Shown here one piece after another: positions 1 to 6,547 of a stretch of 8,941 nucleotides of DNA. The first letter of the stretch is position 1. Each line of letters begins with the position of its first letter. Position numbers and translations under genes: made by a program. This stretch comes from Acidobacteriaceae bacterium (GTDB lineage Bacteria > Acidobacteriota > Terriglobia > Terriglobales > Acidobacteriaceae), in the NCBI GenBank assembly GCA_030838305.1, contig JAUTWY010000276.1, positions 1-8,941 on the forward strand. Reading direction: 5' to 3'. The notes under the pieces are model-generated. The model was not told the DNA's origin and ran no database searches. It saw nothing but the letters and a program-made list of their open reading frames with translations.

Positions 1-962
1 AGGCGCTGGGCAAGAAGTACGTCGAAAAATATTTCCCTCCGGAAGCCAAGGCCCGCATGCAGGAGATGGTGCGTAACCTTCTCGCTGCCATGCGCGATGA
101 CATTCTGAGCCGTCCCTGGATGAGCGACGACACGAAAGAAAAAGCGATGGCCAAGATTGCCACTTTCAATCCCAAGATCGGATATCCCGACAAGTGGAAG
201 GATTACAGCCACGTGGAGATCCGTTCTGATGCTTTCTTTGAAGACGTTGTCGCCGGACGAAAGTTCGTGGAAGGGGACGACCGTCTCACCATCGGCAAGC
301 CCGTCGATCGCGGCCGCTGGGGTATGACTCCGCCTACCTCCGACGCGTATTACAATCCGCTACTGAATGAGATTGTGTTTCCGGCGGGAATCCTGCAGCC
401 TCCGGCCTTTTACATTGATGCCGTCGACGCCGTGAACTATGGCGCGATTGGAGTCGTCATCGGCCACGAGATTTCGCACGGCTTCGACGATCAGGGCGCG
501 CAGTACGACTACCTGGGCCGCTTGCGCAACTGGTGGACCGACGCCGACATCAAGCAGTTCCAGCAACGCGGCGCTTGCGTCGCGAATCAGTTCGACAACT
601 ATTTCATCGAGCCCGGCGTGCACCACAACGGCAAGCTGGTCTTGGGCGAGAGCATTGGCGACTTGGGCGGCGCCAAGATCGCATTTCTCGCCTATCAGAA
701 ATCGCTGGAGAATAAACCACGCCCCGCCGACATCGATGGCTTCACTCCCGAGCAGCAGTTCTTTATTGCCTGGGGACAGTTTCGCGGCGATCAGATCCGC
801 CCCGAGGCGCAGCGCTTAATGGTTCAGAGCGACCCTCACCCCATTGCGAAGTATCGAGTGATCGGCCCGCTCTCGAACCTGTCAGAATTTCAGAAAGTCT
901 GGAGTTGCAAAGCAGACTCCGTCATGGTCAGGCCAGAGGGAAAACGCTGCGAAGTGTGGTGA
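1..962 (+). CDS. M13 family metallopeptidase (neprilysin/PepO-like), C-terminal part
   Basis: This is the C-terminal part of an M13 zinc endopeptidase. The reading frame is open from base 3, with ALGKKYVEKYFPPEAKARM before the first internal Met codon at 57, so the gene begins upstream of the window. About 319 residues are present; the family is usually about 650-700. The zinc site HEISH is at 465-479 (two His ligands and the catalytic Glu), and the third ligand lies in ESIGD at 648-662. The family block NEIVFPAGILQPP precedes the zinc site, and the chain ends with the typical RCEVW, so the catalytic C-terminus is intact. M13 enzymes cleave short peptides and are normally exported or membrane-anchored; the N-terminus that would show this is outside the window. 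The substrate-binding motif usually written NAY reads DAY here (342-350). The gene stops at TGA 960-962 and is convergent with the next gene. Confidence 0.95.
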   Translation, partial: ALGKKYVEKYFPPEAKARMQEMVRNLLAAMRDDILSRPWMSDDTKEKAMAKIATFNPKIGYPDKWKDYSHVEIRSDAFFEDVVAGRKFVEGDDRLTIGKPVDRGRWGMTPPTSDAYYNPLLNEIVFPAGILQPPAFYIDAVDAVNYGAIGVVIGHEISHGFDDQGAQYDYLGRLRNWWTDADIKQFQQRGACVANQFDNYFIEPGVHHNGKLVLGESIGDLGGAKIAFLAYQKSLENKPRPADIDGFTPEQQFFIAWGQFRGDQIRPEAQRLMVQSDPHPIAKYRVIGPLSNLSEFQKVWSCKADSVMVRPEGKRCEVW

Positions 963-993
963 ATTGGAACGATCGCAATACCAAAAAATCACA

Positions 994-1109
994 GCTGCGA
1001 AGCAGCGGCAGAATACAGCCCACGGCGTAAGCCGTGGGTGGGCAACGATGTGCCCGGCTGGACCGTACCAGGACTCAGCCCTCCCGGGGCGAAAGACTAG
1101 CTAAGCTAG
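994..1109. repeat. Hairpin-rich intergenic repeat-like segment
   Basis: The 236-bp spacer between two convergent genes holds no credible ORF but several perfect inverted repeats. These are GCTGC-GAA-GCAGC at 994-1006, CCCACGGC-GTAA-GCCGTGGG at 1019-1038 (8-bp stem, GNRA-type GTAA loop), and CTAGC-TAA-GCTAG at 1097-1109. No T-tract follows the strong hairpin on either strand, so a simple intrinsic terminator is unlikely, though it could stop or protect transcripts converging from both sides. From memory, the wording of the 8-bp hairpin resembles palindromic sequences scattered between genes in acidobacterial genomes; this could not be checked here. The rest of the spacer (1110-1198) contains AGGGACGGC and nothing else I can name. 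Confidence 0.55.
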
Positions 1110-1198
1110 GATGCGGACTCATCAGGGACGGCTCTCTCTCGCTCCTGAACCCACAAACGCAATCATCGTGGCTCTCCGCTTCGCACACCATTCTCCGC

Positions 1199-2854
1199 CT
1201 AAACCCGCAACCACACCTTGTACCGATACTTAATCACTCTTTCTTCCCCCGGTTTCAAGCTTACTTCCCACGTCATTCGCGTCAGTGGATTGTCGACCGC
1301 GATGGCCTCCGCCAATTTGTCGGCTTTCCCCTCGTCAGTTTGCGATTCCACAGTCCCTCGCACCTTATCCGTGACGCTCAAGCGCACTTCTTTGCTTTTG
1401 TAATTTTTGATCGTCAGCTTTCCTTCGACGGTCACCTGGTCGTAGTTGTAATTGCGCCGGCGTTGAATCTCTTTCTGCCGCTCGACTTCATTTTCTTCAT
1501 GGCTGGCGCGAATGTCCGTCGCGATGGTCAGCTTCAGGTTTGAGCTTGCACTCTTCGGCGTATACGGCACCGTATCCTGCGAGAGCGGCCGGGTTCCGGA
1601 AATCACCATGGTGGGCGCGCTCGTCCAGGGAAACTTCGTCGTGTTCTTCAACCGCAGCGAATGCCAGACGTTGTCTTTCATAGACCGGTCTGTCCCGGAA
1701 TTCCCATTCTGCGGATTGCCGAATCCGTCGACGCGCGGTTGGTCTTCCAGATTCCATTCGTAGATGTGCTGGCAGTTCACGGTTTCGGAAAACACGTTGT
1801 AAGTCGCACGCTCGCCGCGCGCCAAAGTCACGTTCTTCCGGCTGTACAAGAAGAGATCTTCTTCCTGCACTCCCTGCAACGCTTCGGTTGTGCTCCCAAA
1901 ACTTGGCGCCCCTGGCTCAAAAGCCATGTCGCCCGCCACCTTCTGCGCCATCAAAGCATTCGAATAGCGTCCGTCCATCTCATCTCTACGCGATGCGGCC
2001 TGCATGAAGTCAAGCAGGCTCTGTTGTAGCGCCATGGGAGATGGAATATTTGCATAGGCAAAATTCGGCACGCCCACCACGAAGAAGAAATCTGTGTCCT
2101 TCAAATCCTCGGCGTCGTTCACCAGCACCGCTTGCATCGTGATCTGGGCCGTCTTGTCGTCTTGCAGTGAGACCAGATACGAAGGTGTCCAGCCCAAGCC
2201 ATGTTCCAGATATCCCATCGTCAGATTGGCATGGCCGGTTGCGCCTCTAACCTTGAAACGTAACGCCTTGCGTTCCCCTTCTTGCGCCTGCTGGAGCACT
2301 GGGTTCTCCGGTAGAACTACGCGCTCGATATTGCGGAAGTAGAGAGCCAAAAGCTTGCCATCGGATTTCAGGAGCAGGAACTCCGGCGTGACGTGTGGCT
2401 GCGGCACGACTCGGTCTCCCGAGGCATTCATACCTTCTGCATTCGATTTCTCCGCAGGCTGAAACCCCACAATTTGCCCGGTGTATTCTTTTTGGGCGTG
2501 GTCGACGACCGTGACCACCTTGCCCGCATTCGCCAGCAGCACATCCGTCAGTGCCGCCAGGTTCTGCTGCTCAAAAACCTTGTCGCGATGAGCCACCACT
2601 TCATCCAGCGACGTTCCAGCATCGTTGGGCGCAATCCACAACGAACCCAGCGTGGCGTTCGGTATGGTTGTGAGATTTCCGACTCCTGCTTCCAGCCGCA
2701 CATCTCCCTGCTTCACCACGAACGCCAGACCATTTTTGAAGGCCGCCACCGCTGACGTCTTCAGTTCGGGTTGTGGTGCATCGCCGGAATGCGCGGCGAG
2801 CGACCAGATAACACACGTGCACGCGACCAACACGAATCGGCGCGAGACTCTCAT
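1199..2854 (-). CDS. Exported DUF4139 domain-containing protein
   Basis: A 551-residue protein. The N-terminus (MRVSRRF followed by a hydrophobic stretch to about residue 22, then SGDA) looks like a Sec signal peptide, so the mature protein is probably periplasmic or secreted. Residues of roughly 205-550 resemble the DUF4139 (MuiA-like) beta-rich domain: LGWTPSYLVSL at 220-230, NDAEDLKDTDFFFVVGVPNF at 246-265, and near the C-terminus the strand pattern VEGKLTIKNYKSKEVRLSVTDKV and WEVSLKPGEERVIKYRY. The biochemical function of the family is not established. I chose the ATG at 2854 over the upstream ATG at 2875 because GGGAGGT sits four bases before it and because it begins directly with the signal peptide. 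The gene stops with TAG at 1199-1201. It is separated from the upstream minus-strand gene by a terminator and so is probably transcribed alone. Domain assignment is by recognition of motifs only. Confidence 0.8.
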   Translation of the reverse strand: MRVSRRFVLVACTCVIWSLAAHSGDAPQPELKTSAVAAFKNGLAFVVKQGDVRLEAGVGNLTTIPNATLGSLWIAPNDAGTSLDEVVAHRDKVFEQQNLAALTDVLLANAGKVVTVVDHAQKEYTGQIVGFQPAEKSNAEGMNASGDRVVPQPHVTPEFLLLKSDGKLLALYFRNIERVVLPENPVLQQAQEGERKALRFKVRGATGHANLTMGYLEHGLGWTPSYLVSLQDDKTAQITMQAVLVNDAEDLKDTDFFFVVGVPNFAYANIPSPMALQQSLLDFMQAASRRDEMDGRYSNALMAQKVAGDMAFEPGAPSFGSTTEALQGVQEEDLFLYSRKNVTLARGERATYNVFSETVNCQHIYEWNLEDQPRVDGFGNPQNGNSGTDRSMKDNVWHSLRLKNTTKFPWTSAPTMVISGTRPLSQDTVPYTPKSASSNLKLTIATDIRASHEENEVERQKEIQRRRNYNYDQVTVEGKLTIKNYKSKEVRLSVTDKVRGTVESQTDEGKADKLAEAIAVDNPLTRMTWEVSLKPGEERVIKYRYKVWLRV

Positions 2855-2858
2855 CAAG

Positions 2859-2865
2859 ACCTCCC
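2859..2865 (-). promoter_or_regulatory. Ribosome binding site deciding the start of the DUF4139 gene
   Basis: Read on the minus strand the bases are GGGAGGT, four bases before the ATG at 2854. This near-consensus Shine-Dalgarno decides for that start over the in-frame ATG seven codons upstream, which it would place inside the coding region. A CATAAT sequence at 2881-2886 (minus strand) could be a -10 box, but no convincing -35 accompanies it. Confidence 0.75.
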
Positions 2866-2949
2866 GAGAATTCAATGATGATTATGCGTGGATCACGGAC
2901 GGAGAACGAGAGCTAAGTGTGGTTCCGAATCGTTTGACTGGCGGAAGAT

Positions 2950-2977
2950 AAAAAAGGCGCCGGAGGGTACCGGCGCC
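2950..2977 (-). terminator. Intrinsic terminator of the Clp-like ATPase gene
   Basis: On the minus strand a perfect 8-bp stem, GGCGCCGG with its complement CCGGCGCC and a 6-base loop, is followed directly by TTTTTT. This is a textbook Rho-independent terminator. It lies about 50 bases past the stop codon at 3026 and before the promoter region of the DUF4139 gene, so it separates the two minus-strand genes into different transcripts. Confidence 0.9.
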
Positions 2978-3025
2978 CGAGGAGACTCGCGAGATGCGGT
3001 CAAGCGAGTGGGTAAACTCTTAGAA

Positions 3026-4189
3026 CTATTTGCTCTCCGCGACCGGGCTTGCGCCGAAATCGCGGCGGTTATTCACAGCGGTGCGGGCCGCCCGTACGTT
3101 GGGCATATTCGCGGCCGCGGCTCCGTAGCGCTCAAGCAGTACGGGAGCCATGGTATTTTCCGCTTCCTTCACGAAGATCAACTGATTTTCCGAAGCCATA
3201 TCGACGCGGACAAAATCTCCCAGTTTCACCTGGCTCGTAGCCACCAGATTGGCTAGCGGGAAAACCAGATGCCGTTCAATCGCGCGCTTCAGATGACGCG
3301 CCCCATAACGCGGATCAGTGCCTTCCTTCAGCAGGAACTGCTTCGCGCCCGGCGTGCAATTGAACACAAACTGATTCGCCCCGGCGGCCATCAGCACGCG
3401 CTGCTGCACTAAGCCCAGCTCGATCTCGAGGATTTGGGAGAGATGCTCATCGCGCAGCGTCTTGAAGACCACCGTCTTGTCGATTCGGTTCATGAACTCC
3501 GGAGTGAACTTGCGCCGGGCGGCCTCAACAGCAGTACGCTGAATCTTGTCGTCAAAATTGTTGTCGACTTCCACCACCCTGGGCGCGAAACCCAGGCCGC
3601 CATCCACCAGATCGGTCATCTCGCTGGCACCCAGATTCGAGGTCAGGATGATGATGCACTGCGAAAGGTCGACCCGGCGATTGTCGCCGAGCGTGAGCGT
3701 GGCCTTGTCCAGAATGCCCAGCAGCAGTTGCCAGAGCGAGTCGCTCGCCTTCTCGATTTCATCAAACAGCAGGATCGAGAGCTTCAGCTTCTCCGTGAAC
3801 CACTGGTTCAACGCTTCCTGCGTCAGGAGAGGATGAGTCTCGCGATGTCCGAGGTATCCCGGAGGCGACCCAATCAGCTTGGCAATCTCGTGGGAATGCT
3901 GAAACTCGGCGCAGTCAATCTTGATGCAGGCGCGCGCATCCCCAAACAGCGCCTCCGCCATGGCCTCCACCACCCGCGTCTTGCCCGACCCGGTCGGCCC
4001 CAGAAAGAGCAGGTTCCCCACCGGACGCCCCGGCGCATTCAGCCCGGCCAGAAACATCTGGTAAATCTCCGCAACCTTCTCCACGGCCTGGTCCTGACCC
4101 ACAATGCGGCGGCGCAGGGCTGCTTCAAACTCTCCAGCATCGTTGCTGCGACGGTTCGGATCCAGCACGGTAGCGAGATTCGATCTCAT
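3026..4189 (-). CDS. Single-ring Clp/Hsp100-type AAA+ ATPase
   Basis: A 387-residue protein resembling the second ATPase ring (AAA_2 plus small C-terminal domain) of ClpB/ClpC, standing alone. Visible elements are GQDQAV at 31-36, Walker A GPTGSGKT at 64-71, the pore loop GSPPGYLGH at 107-115, and Walker B ILLFDE at 139-144. Sensor-1 Asn185 lies in LTSNLGASE, the arginine finger Arg235 in PEFMNRID, and sensor-2 Arg298 in GARHLKRAIER. It has no Clp N-domain, first ring or coiled-coil middle domain, and no ClpX zinc finger, so it is neither full ClpB/ClpC nor ClpX. The intact motifs predict an active hexameric ATP-driven unfoldase or remodelling protein in the cytoplasm. After sensor 1 it carries GGLGFAP (197-203), matching where ClpC/ClpX have the (L/I/V)-G-F ClpP-docking loop. 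The tail (about 345-387) is Ala/Asn-rich and seems family-specific. The start ATG at 4187-4189 has only a weak, distant AGGA upstream. A strong terminator follows the gene. Confidence 0.88.
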   Translation of the reverse strand: MRSNLATVLDPNRRSNDAGEFEAALRRRIVGQDQAVEKVAEIYQMFLAGLNAPGRPVGNLLFLGPTGSGKTRVVEAMAEALFGDARACIKIDCAEFQHSHEIAKLIGSPPGYLGHRETHPLLTQEALNQWFTEKLKLSILLFDEIEKASDSLWQLLLGILDKATLTLGDNRRVDLSQCIIILTSNLGASEMTDLVDGGLGFAPRVVEVDNNFDDKIQRTAVEAARRKFTPEFMNRIDKTVVFKTLRDEHLSQILEIELGLVQQRVLMAAGANQFVFNCTPGAKQFLLKEGTDPRYGARHLKRAIERHLVFPLANLVATSQVKLGDFVRVDMASENQLIFVKEAENTMAPVLLERYGAAAANMPNVRAARTAVNNRRDFGASPVAESK

Positions 4190-4283
4190 AATAATCTGTC
4201 TTTCCTGTCCCTGTCCGTATCCTCGGCCCTGGGTCTTGCTTGACCAGAAGTCTTCCGGTTCTTATCTCTGGCGGCTGGCACCG

Positions 4284-4316
4284 GTCAGAACCTGACAAAA
4301 TTTGTCAGTCAGAACC
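4284..4316. promoter_or_regulatory. Operator-like palindrome flanked by direct repeats
   Basis: The 17-base sequence CTGACAAAATTTGTCAG at 4292-4308 is a perfect inverted repeat with 8-base arms and a single central A, in an AT-rich core unlike its GC-rich surroundings. It is bracketed by two copies of GTCAGAACC in the same orientation (4284-4292 and 4308-4316, 24 bases apart) that touch the palindrome's ends. It sits about 100 bases before the ATPase start and 385 before the LysM gene. The symmetry suits a dimeric helix-turn-helix regulator, more likely acting on the ATPase gene. It does not match CIRCE (TTAGCACTC-N9-GAGTGCTAA). The regulator is unknown. Confidence 0.5.
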
Positions 4317-4559
4317 AGCCGCTTTCCTGCCCGATGGCGCTGCGGGCCACCTTCGAATCAGCAAACGTCTGGCCACCGGGCGCTTGCGAGATAGAAAAGC
4401 TTAAACCCCCGTATCTGGCTGGATTTAGATGACTGGCGGCAATCTTAGAACAATCCATGGTGAAAAGGTAAGAGCCAGTAAGAGAAATACTTTGCGCAAG
4501 GTGGAAACGGCAATACCGACTCCGGGTGGCGCGGTACAGGTGAATCCCGAAGGGTCTCC

Positions 4560-4661
4560 CGCGGGGTCCCGAGGCCGCGTTTTGAGTTAGGATTACTCAA
4601 TCCGCCGTCACAGGGGGGAGATGACCGGGAGTAACTAGCGAACGGGATGACCGCAAGCTAG
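4560..4661 (+). promoter_or_regulatory. Structured 5' leader of the LysM gene (unassigned)
   Basis: Several potential RNA hairpins lie just before the plus-strand gene. CGCGG (4560-4564) can pair with CCGCG (4575-4579), followed by TTTT (4580-4583). GGATT-ACTC-AATCC lies at 4590-4603, in competition with GAGT (4584-4587) pairing ACTC (4595-4598). CTAGC (4635-4639) pairs GCTAG (4657-4661), with an inner CGG/CCG stem. GATGACCG is repeated at 4620-4627 and 4646-4653. Mutually exclusive stems plus a weak hairpin-T4 could form an attenuator, or this could be part of an unrecognised regulatory RNA. It does not match the riboswitch cores I compared it with. Confidence 0.3.
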
Positions 4662-4683
4662 CATCGCGCTCAGGTATCCAATC

Positions 4684-4690
4684 GGAGGGA
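4684..4690 (+). promoter_or_regulatory. Ribosome binding site supporting a TTG start
   Basis: GGAGGGA lies immediately before CTC-TTG, so the GGAGG core is five bases from the TTG at 4694-4696. This strong Shine-Dalgarno justifies the non-ATG start, and the resulting N-terminus is a normal membrane-export signal. Confidence 0.8.
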
Positions 4691-4693
4691 CTC

Positions 4694-6400
4694 TTGCGCC
4701 GCTCGTCTGTTCTGATTATCGTTGCTCTCTCATGTCTTCTGTTCGGCGTCGCCGCGATGCGCCTGAACCGATGGCTTTCTCCGGCTCTGGCGGCGCGAGC
4801 GCAGGGTGCGGAATTGAAGCCGGCCAGTGCAACGGTTCCCTCGAGCGCGAAGCCCGACATTCCACAACTGCAACTTGCAGCCGCACCGGGGACTGAGATT
4901 TATACCGCGAAGCGCGGGGAAAGCATTCCCGCCGTCGCCCGCCAGTACTTGCACAAAACTGCATACCTCACGTCGTCGGAGCTCTCCGAAGCCATCCGGC
5001 ACGCGAACGGCGACCGTTCGGGCAACATACTGAAATCCGGCGAGCAGATCACCATCCCTGGGATCCTGCCCGCGCCTATCGTCGAGAAAACTTTCGCGGT
5101 CGCCAAAGACTTCGAAGTCCGCGCCATTTACCTGACCGGCATCATGGCCGCCAGCGACCACGGACTCCGCATCATCCGCCACTGGCGTGAAGTCGGCGGC
5201 AACGCCATCGTCTTCGACATTAAAGACTCCGATGGCAGCGTGACGATACCGTTTGAGCATCCGCTGCTCGGCAAGCATCAGGTCTATATTCACGACCTGC
5301 CAAAGTTCATCCACTTCGTGCACGCGCAGAACATGCATGCCATCGCTCGGATCGCCATCTTCCGCGACGAGCGCATGGTGGTTGAGCATCCCGAACTCGC
5401 CGTCCAGTCGCGTAAGAACAAGCAGGCCTGGCGCGAAAACGGCAAGCTGGTCTGGACCGACCCATCGCAACCCAAAGTCCAGGAGTTCAACATTGCCCTC
5501 GCCAAATTCGTAGCCCAATCCGGCGCCGATGAAATTCAATTCGACTACGTCCGCTTCCCCGCCGAAGGCGACCAGAAAGATGCCGCCTTCGTCTACCAAC
5601 AAAACGATCACGCAGAACTGGAATCGGCGTCCGCCGTCTCCGCACCATCGGCCACAGAACCATGTGGAGACGGCCGCATCGGCCGTCCCGCCAAAGCGAA
5701 GCGAGGCGGAACCGCCACGAATTCCGAAACCAAGCAAGCCGCGACGCCTACATGTAAGTCAACCCCTCGCGGCCCCCAGCGCTCCGACGTCATCACCGGC
5801 TTCCTGAAAAAGGCCTACGCCGAACTCCATCCCACAGGCTCCCTGCTCTCGCTCGACGTCTTCGGCGTGATGGCCTGGCAACGCCCTGTCGACCTCTCCC
5901 ATACCGGACAGGACATTGTCGGCATGGCGAAATATTGCGACGTGCTCTCGCCCATGATCTATCCCTCGCACTTCTTCGGCATGGATAATATCGCGCACCC
6001 CGGCGATGCTCCCGAACACTTCATCGGCGAATCCATGGCTCGTTTCGAGCTCATCACAAAAGGCAGTGGCGTGGTCATCCGCCCCTGGCTGCAAGCCTTC
6101 CGCTGGCGCACCAAGACCTATTCCCCCGAATACATTAAAGTGCAGGTCGCCACTGCCAGGGAAAAAGGCGGCATCGGATTCTTATTCTGGAACGCCGCCA
6201 ATGACTACTCGAAGCCCTACGCCGCCATGCCTGAAATGCGCGCCGCCAACGCCAAGAACAAAAACAACAAAGACGCCAAGGATGATGATGATGATGATAA
6301 AGACAAATACTTTCGTGGGGACGAACTACCGGGCGCAACCGTGAAGGCCAGTCTGACGCCAACCTCCGCAACGCCGCCCCTCGAAACCCAAAGTCACTAG
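4694..6400 (+). CDS. LysM-domain, DUF4015 (putative glycosyl hydrolase) exported protein
   Basis: A 568-residue envelope protein starting at TTG. Residues 6-22 are a hydrophobic export signal or membrane anchor after MRRSS. A LysM-like peptidoglycan-binding segment spans about 68-122 (YTAKRGESIPAVAR...SGEQITIP). The remainder (about 142-515) resembles the DUF4015 putative glycosyl hydrolase TIM-barrel family: RAIYLTGIMAA at 143-153, VFDIKDSDG at 173-181, FDYVRFP at 283-289, LSLDVFGVMAWQ at 385-396, LSPMIYPSHF at 418-427 and GFLFWNAANDY at 495-505. Asp284 and Asp388 are candidate active-site acids by position only. LysM plus a glycosidase-like fold suggests a role on cell wall or surface polysaccharide; the substrate is unknown. 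Residues about 302-363, between FDYVRFP and the next conserved helix, form a low-complexity insert that includes a palindromic DNA element. The tail (517-568) is Asn/Lys/Asp-rich with six consecutive Asp. The next plus-strand gene starts 147 bases downstream. Confidence 0.85.
   Translation: MRRSSVLIIVALSCLLFGVAAMRLNRWLSPALAARAQGAELKPASATVPSSAKPDIPQLQLAAAPGTEIYTAKRGESIPAVARQYLHKTAYLTSSELSEAIRHANGDRSGNILKSGEQITIPGILPAPIVEKTFAVAKDFEVRAIYLTGIMAASDHGLRIIRHWREVGGNAIVFDIKDSDGSVTIPFEHPLLGKHQVYIHDLPKFIHFVHAQNMHAIARIAIFRDERMVVEHPELAVQSRKNKQAWRENGKLVWTDPSQPKVQEFNIALAKFVAQSGADEIQFDYVRFPAEGDQKDAAFVYQQNDHAELESASAVSAPSATEPCGDGRIGRPAKAKRGGTATNSETKQAATPTCKSTPRGPQRSDVITGFLKKAYAELHPTGSLLSLDVFGVMAWQRPVDLSHTGQDIVGMAKYCDVLSPMIYPSHFFGMDNIAHPGDAPEHFIGESMARFELITKGSGVVIRPWLQAFRWRTKTYSPEYIKVQVATAREKGGIGFLFWNAANDYSKPYAAMPEMRAANAKNKNNKDAKDDDDDDKDKYFRGDELPGATVKASLTPTSATPPLETQSH
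5661..5754. repeat. Palindromic repeat-like element inside a coding region
   Basis: Within the glycosidase-like gene, CATGT (5661-5665) and its complement ACATG (5750-5754) bound a segment with a perfect 8-bp hairpin, GACGGCCG-CAT-CGGCCGTC (5669-5687). CCGCC (5688-5692), GGCGG (5705-5709) and CCGCC (5712-5716) follow and can pair in alternative ways. It is translated in frame as residues 323-354, an Arg/Lys/Gly/Thr-rich stretch (GDGRIGRPAKAKRGG) that looks unlike the domain on both sides. The style, especially AAAGCGAAGCGAGGCGG, resembles intergenic palindromic repeats. The exact ends are a guess. Confidence 0.5.
6281..6298 (+). repeat. (GAT)6 trinucleotide microsatellite
   Basis: Six perfect GAT triplets encode residues 530-535 (six Asp) in the C-terminal tail of the LysM protein, next to Lys/Asn-rich sequence. 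Because the unit is three bases, copy-number change would alter the length of the acidic run without shifting the frame. Confidence 0.9.
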
Positions 6401-6461
6401 CCTCTGGCGCAAACCTCTTCTCCGCCGGACAAAGCCTGTCCCGTCCCTTCGGTGTTACCTG

Positions 6462-6497
6462 AGATGCCCGGCAACTGCCCCCGCAGCCGCGGCATCT
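6462..6497. repeat. Intergenic stem-loop
   Basis: AGATGCC (6462-6468) pairs with GGCATCT (6491-6497), and inside it CGGC (6469-6472) pairs with GCCG (6486-6489) with one bulged base. This gives about 11 base pairs and a 13-base loop. It lies 62 bases after the stop of the LysM gene and 50 before the next start. No T-tract follows, so it is not a standard intrinsic terminator; it may be an RNA-stabilising or Rho-related hairpin, or a scattered repeat. The remainder of this 147-bp gap shows no clear promoter. Confidence 0.45.
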
Positions 6498-6547
6498 GAT
6501 TTCGCGCAAGAGACAGGGATCTGCGCCAGGACTTTCACAGACGCCAC

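Larger units (their letters stand above)
4190..4693. other. Divergent intergenic region (504 bp)
   Basis: The region lies between the minus-strand ATPase gene and the plus-strand LysM gene; open frames across it are short and unconvincing. The ATPase-proximal part holds a strong palindrome (4284-4316, separate entry). The middle (about 4320-4500) shows a direct repeat GGCCACC (4345-4351 and 4371-4377), a small TTGCGCAA palindrome near 4494, and otherwise nothing I can name. The part before the plus-strand gene (about 4535-4665) is rich in potential hairpins (separate entry). Both promoters must lie here or in the flanks, but I see no convincing paired -35/-10 boxes. Confidence 0.7.

Noticed and set aside
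2855..2875. Upstream ATG at 2875 as start of the DUF4139 gene
   Set aside because: The strong GGGAGGT would then lie within the coding region, and the next in-frame ATG has ideal spacing and begins the signal peptide.
3026..4189. Naming the ATPase clpB, clpC or clpX
   Set aside because: It lacks the N-domain, first ring and middle domain of ClpB/ClpC and the zinc-binding domain of ClpX, so no specific gene symbol is justified.
3434..4243. 269-residue plus-strand open frame opposite the AAA+ ATPase gene
   Set aside because: The minus strand carries every AAA+ motif; the plus-strand translation is Arg/Gln-rich without domain character.
4535..4680. Possible riboswitch (cobalamin, c-di-GMP or c-di-AMP) suggested by GGTGAATCC, AATCCGCC and CACAGGGGGG fragments
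   Set aside because: The conserved cores are not present in the right order or spacing, so only fragments match; it is kept as an unassigned structured leader.
4730..5737. 335-residue minus-strand open frame opposite the LysM gene
   Set aside because: It is a shadow of the plus-strand gene, whose LysM and DUF4015 motifs, RBS and signal sequence are clear; the antisense translation shows no recognisable domain.
6281..6298. (GAT)6 as a phase-variation switch
   Set aside because: The repeat unit is three bases, so slippage cannot shift the reading frame.
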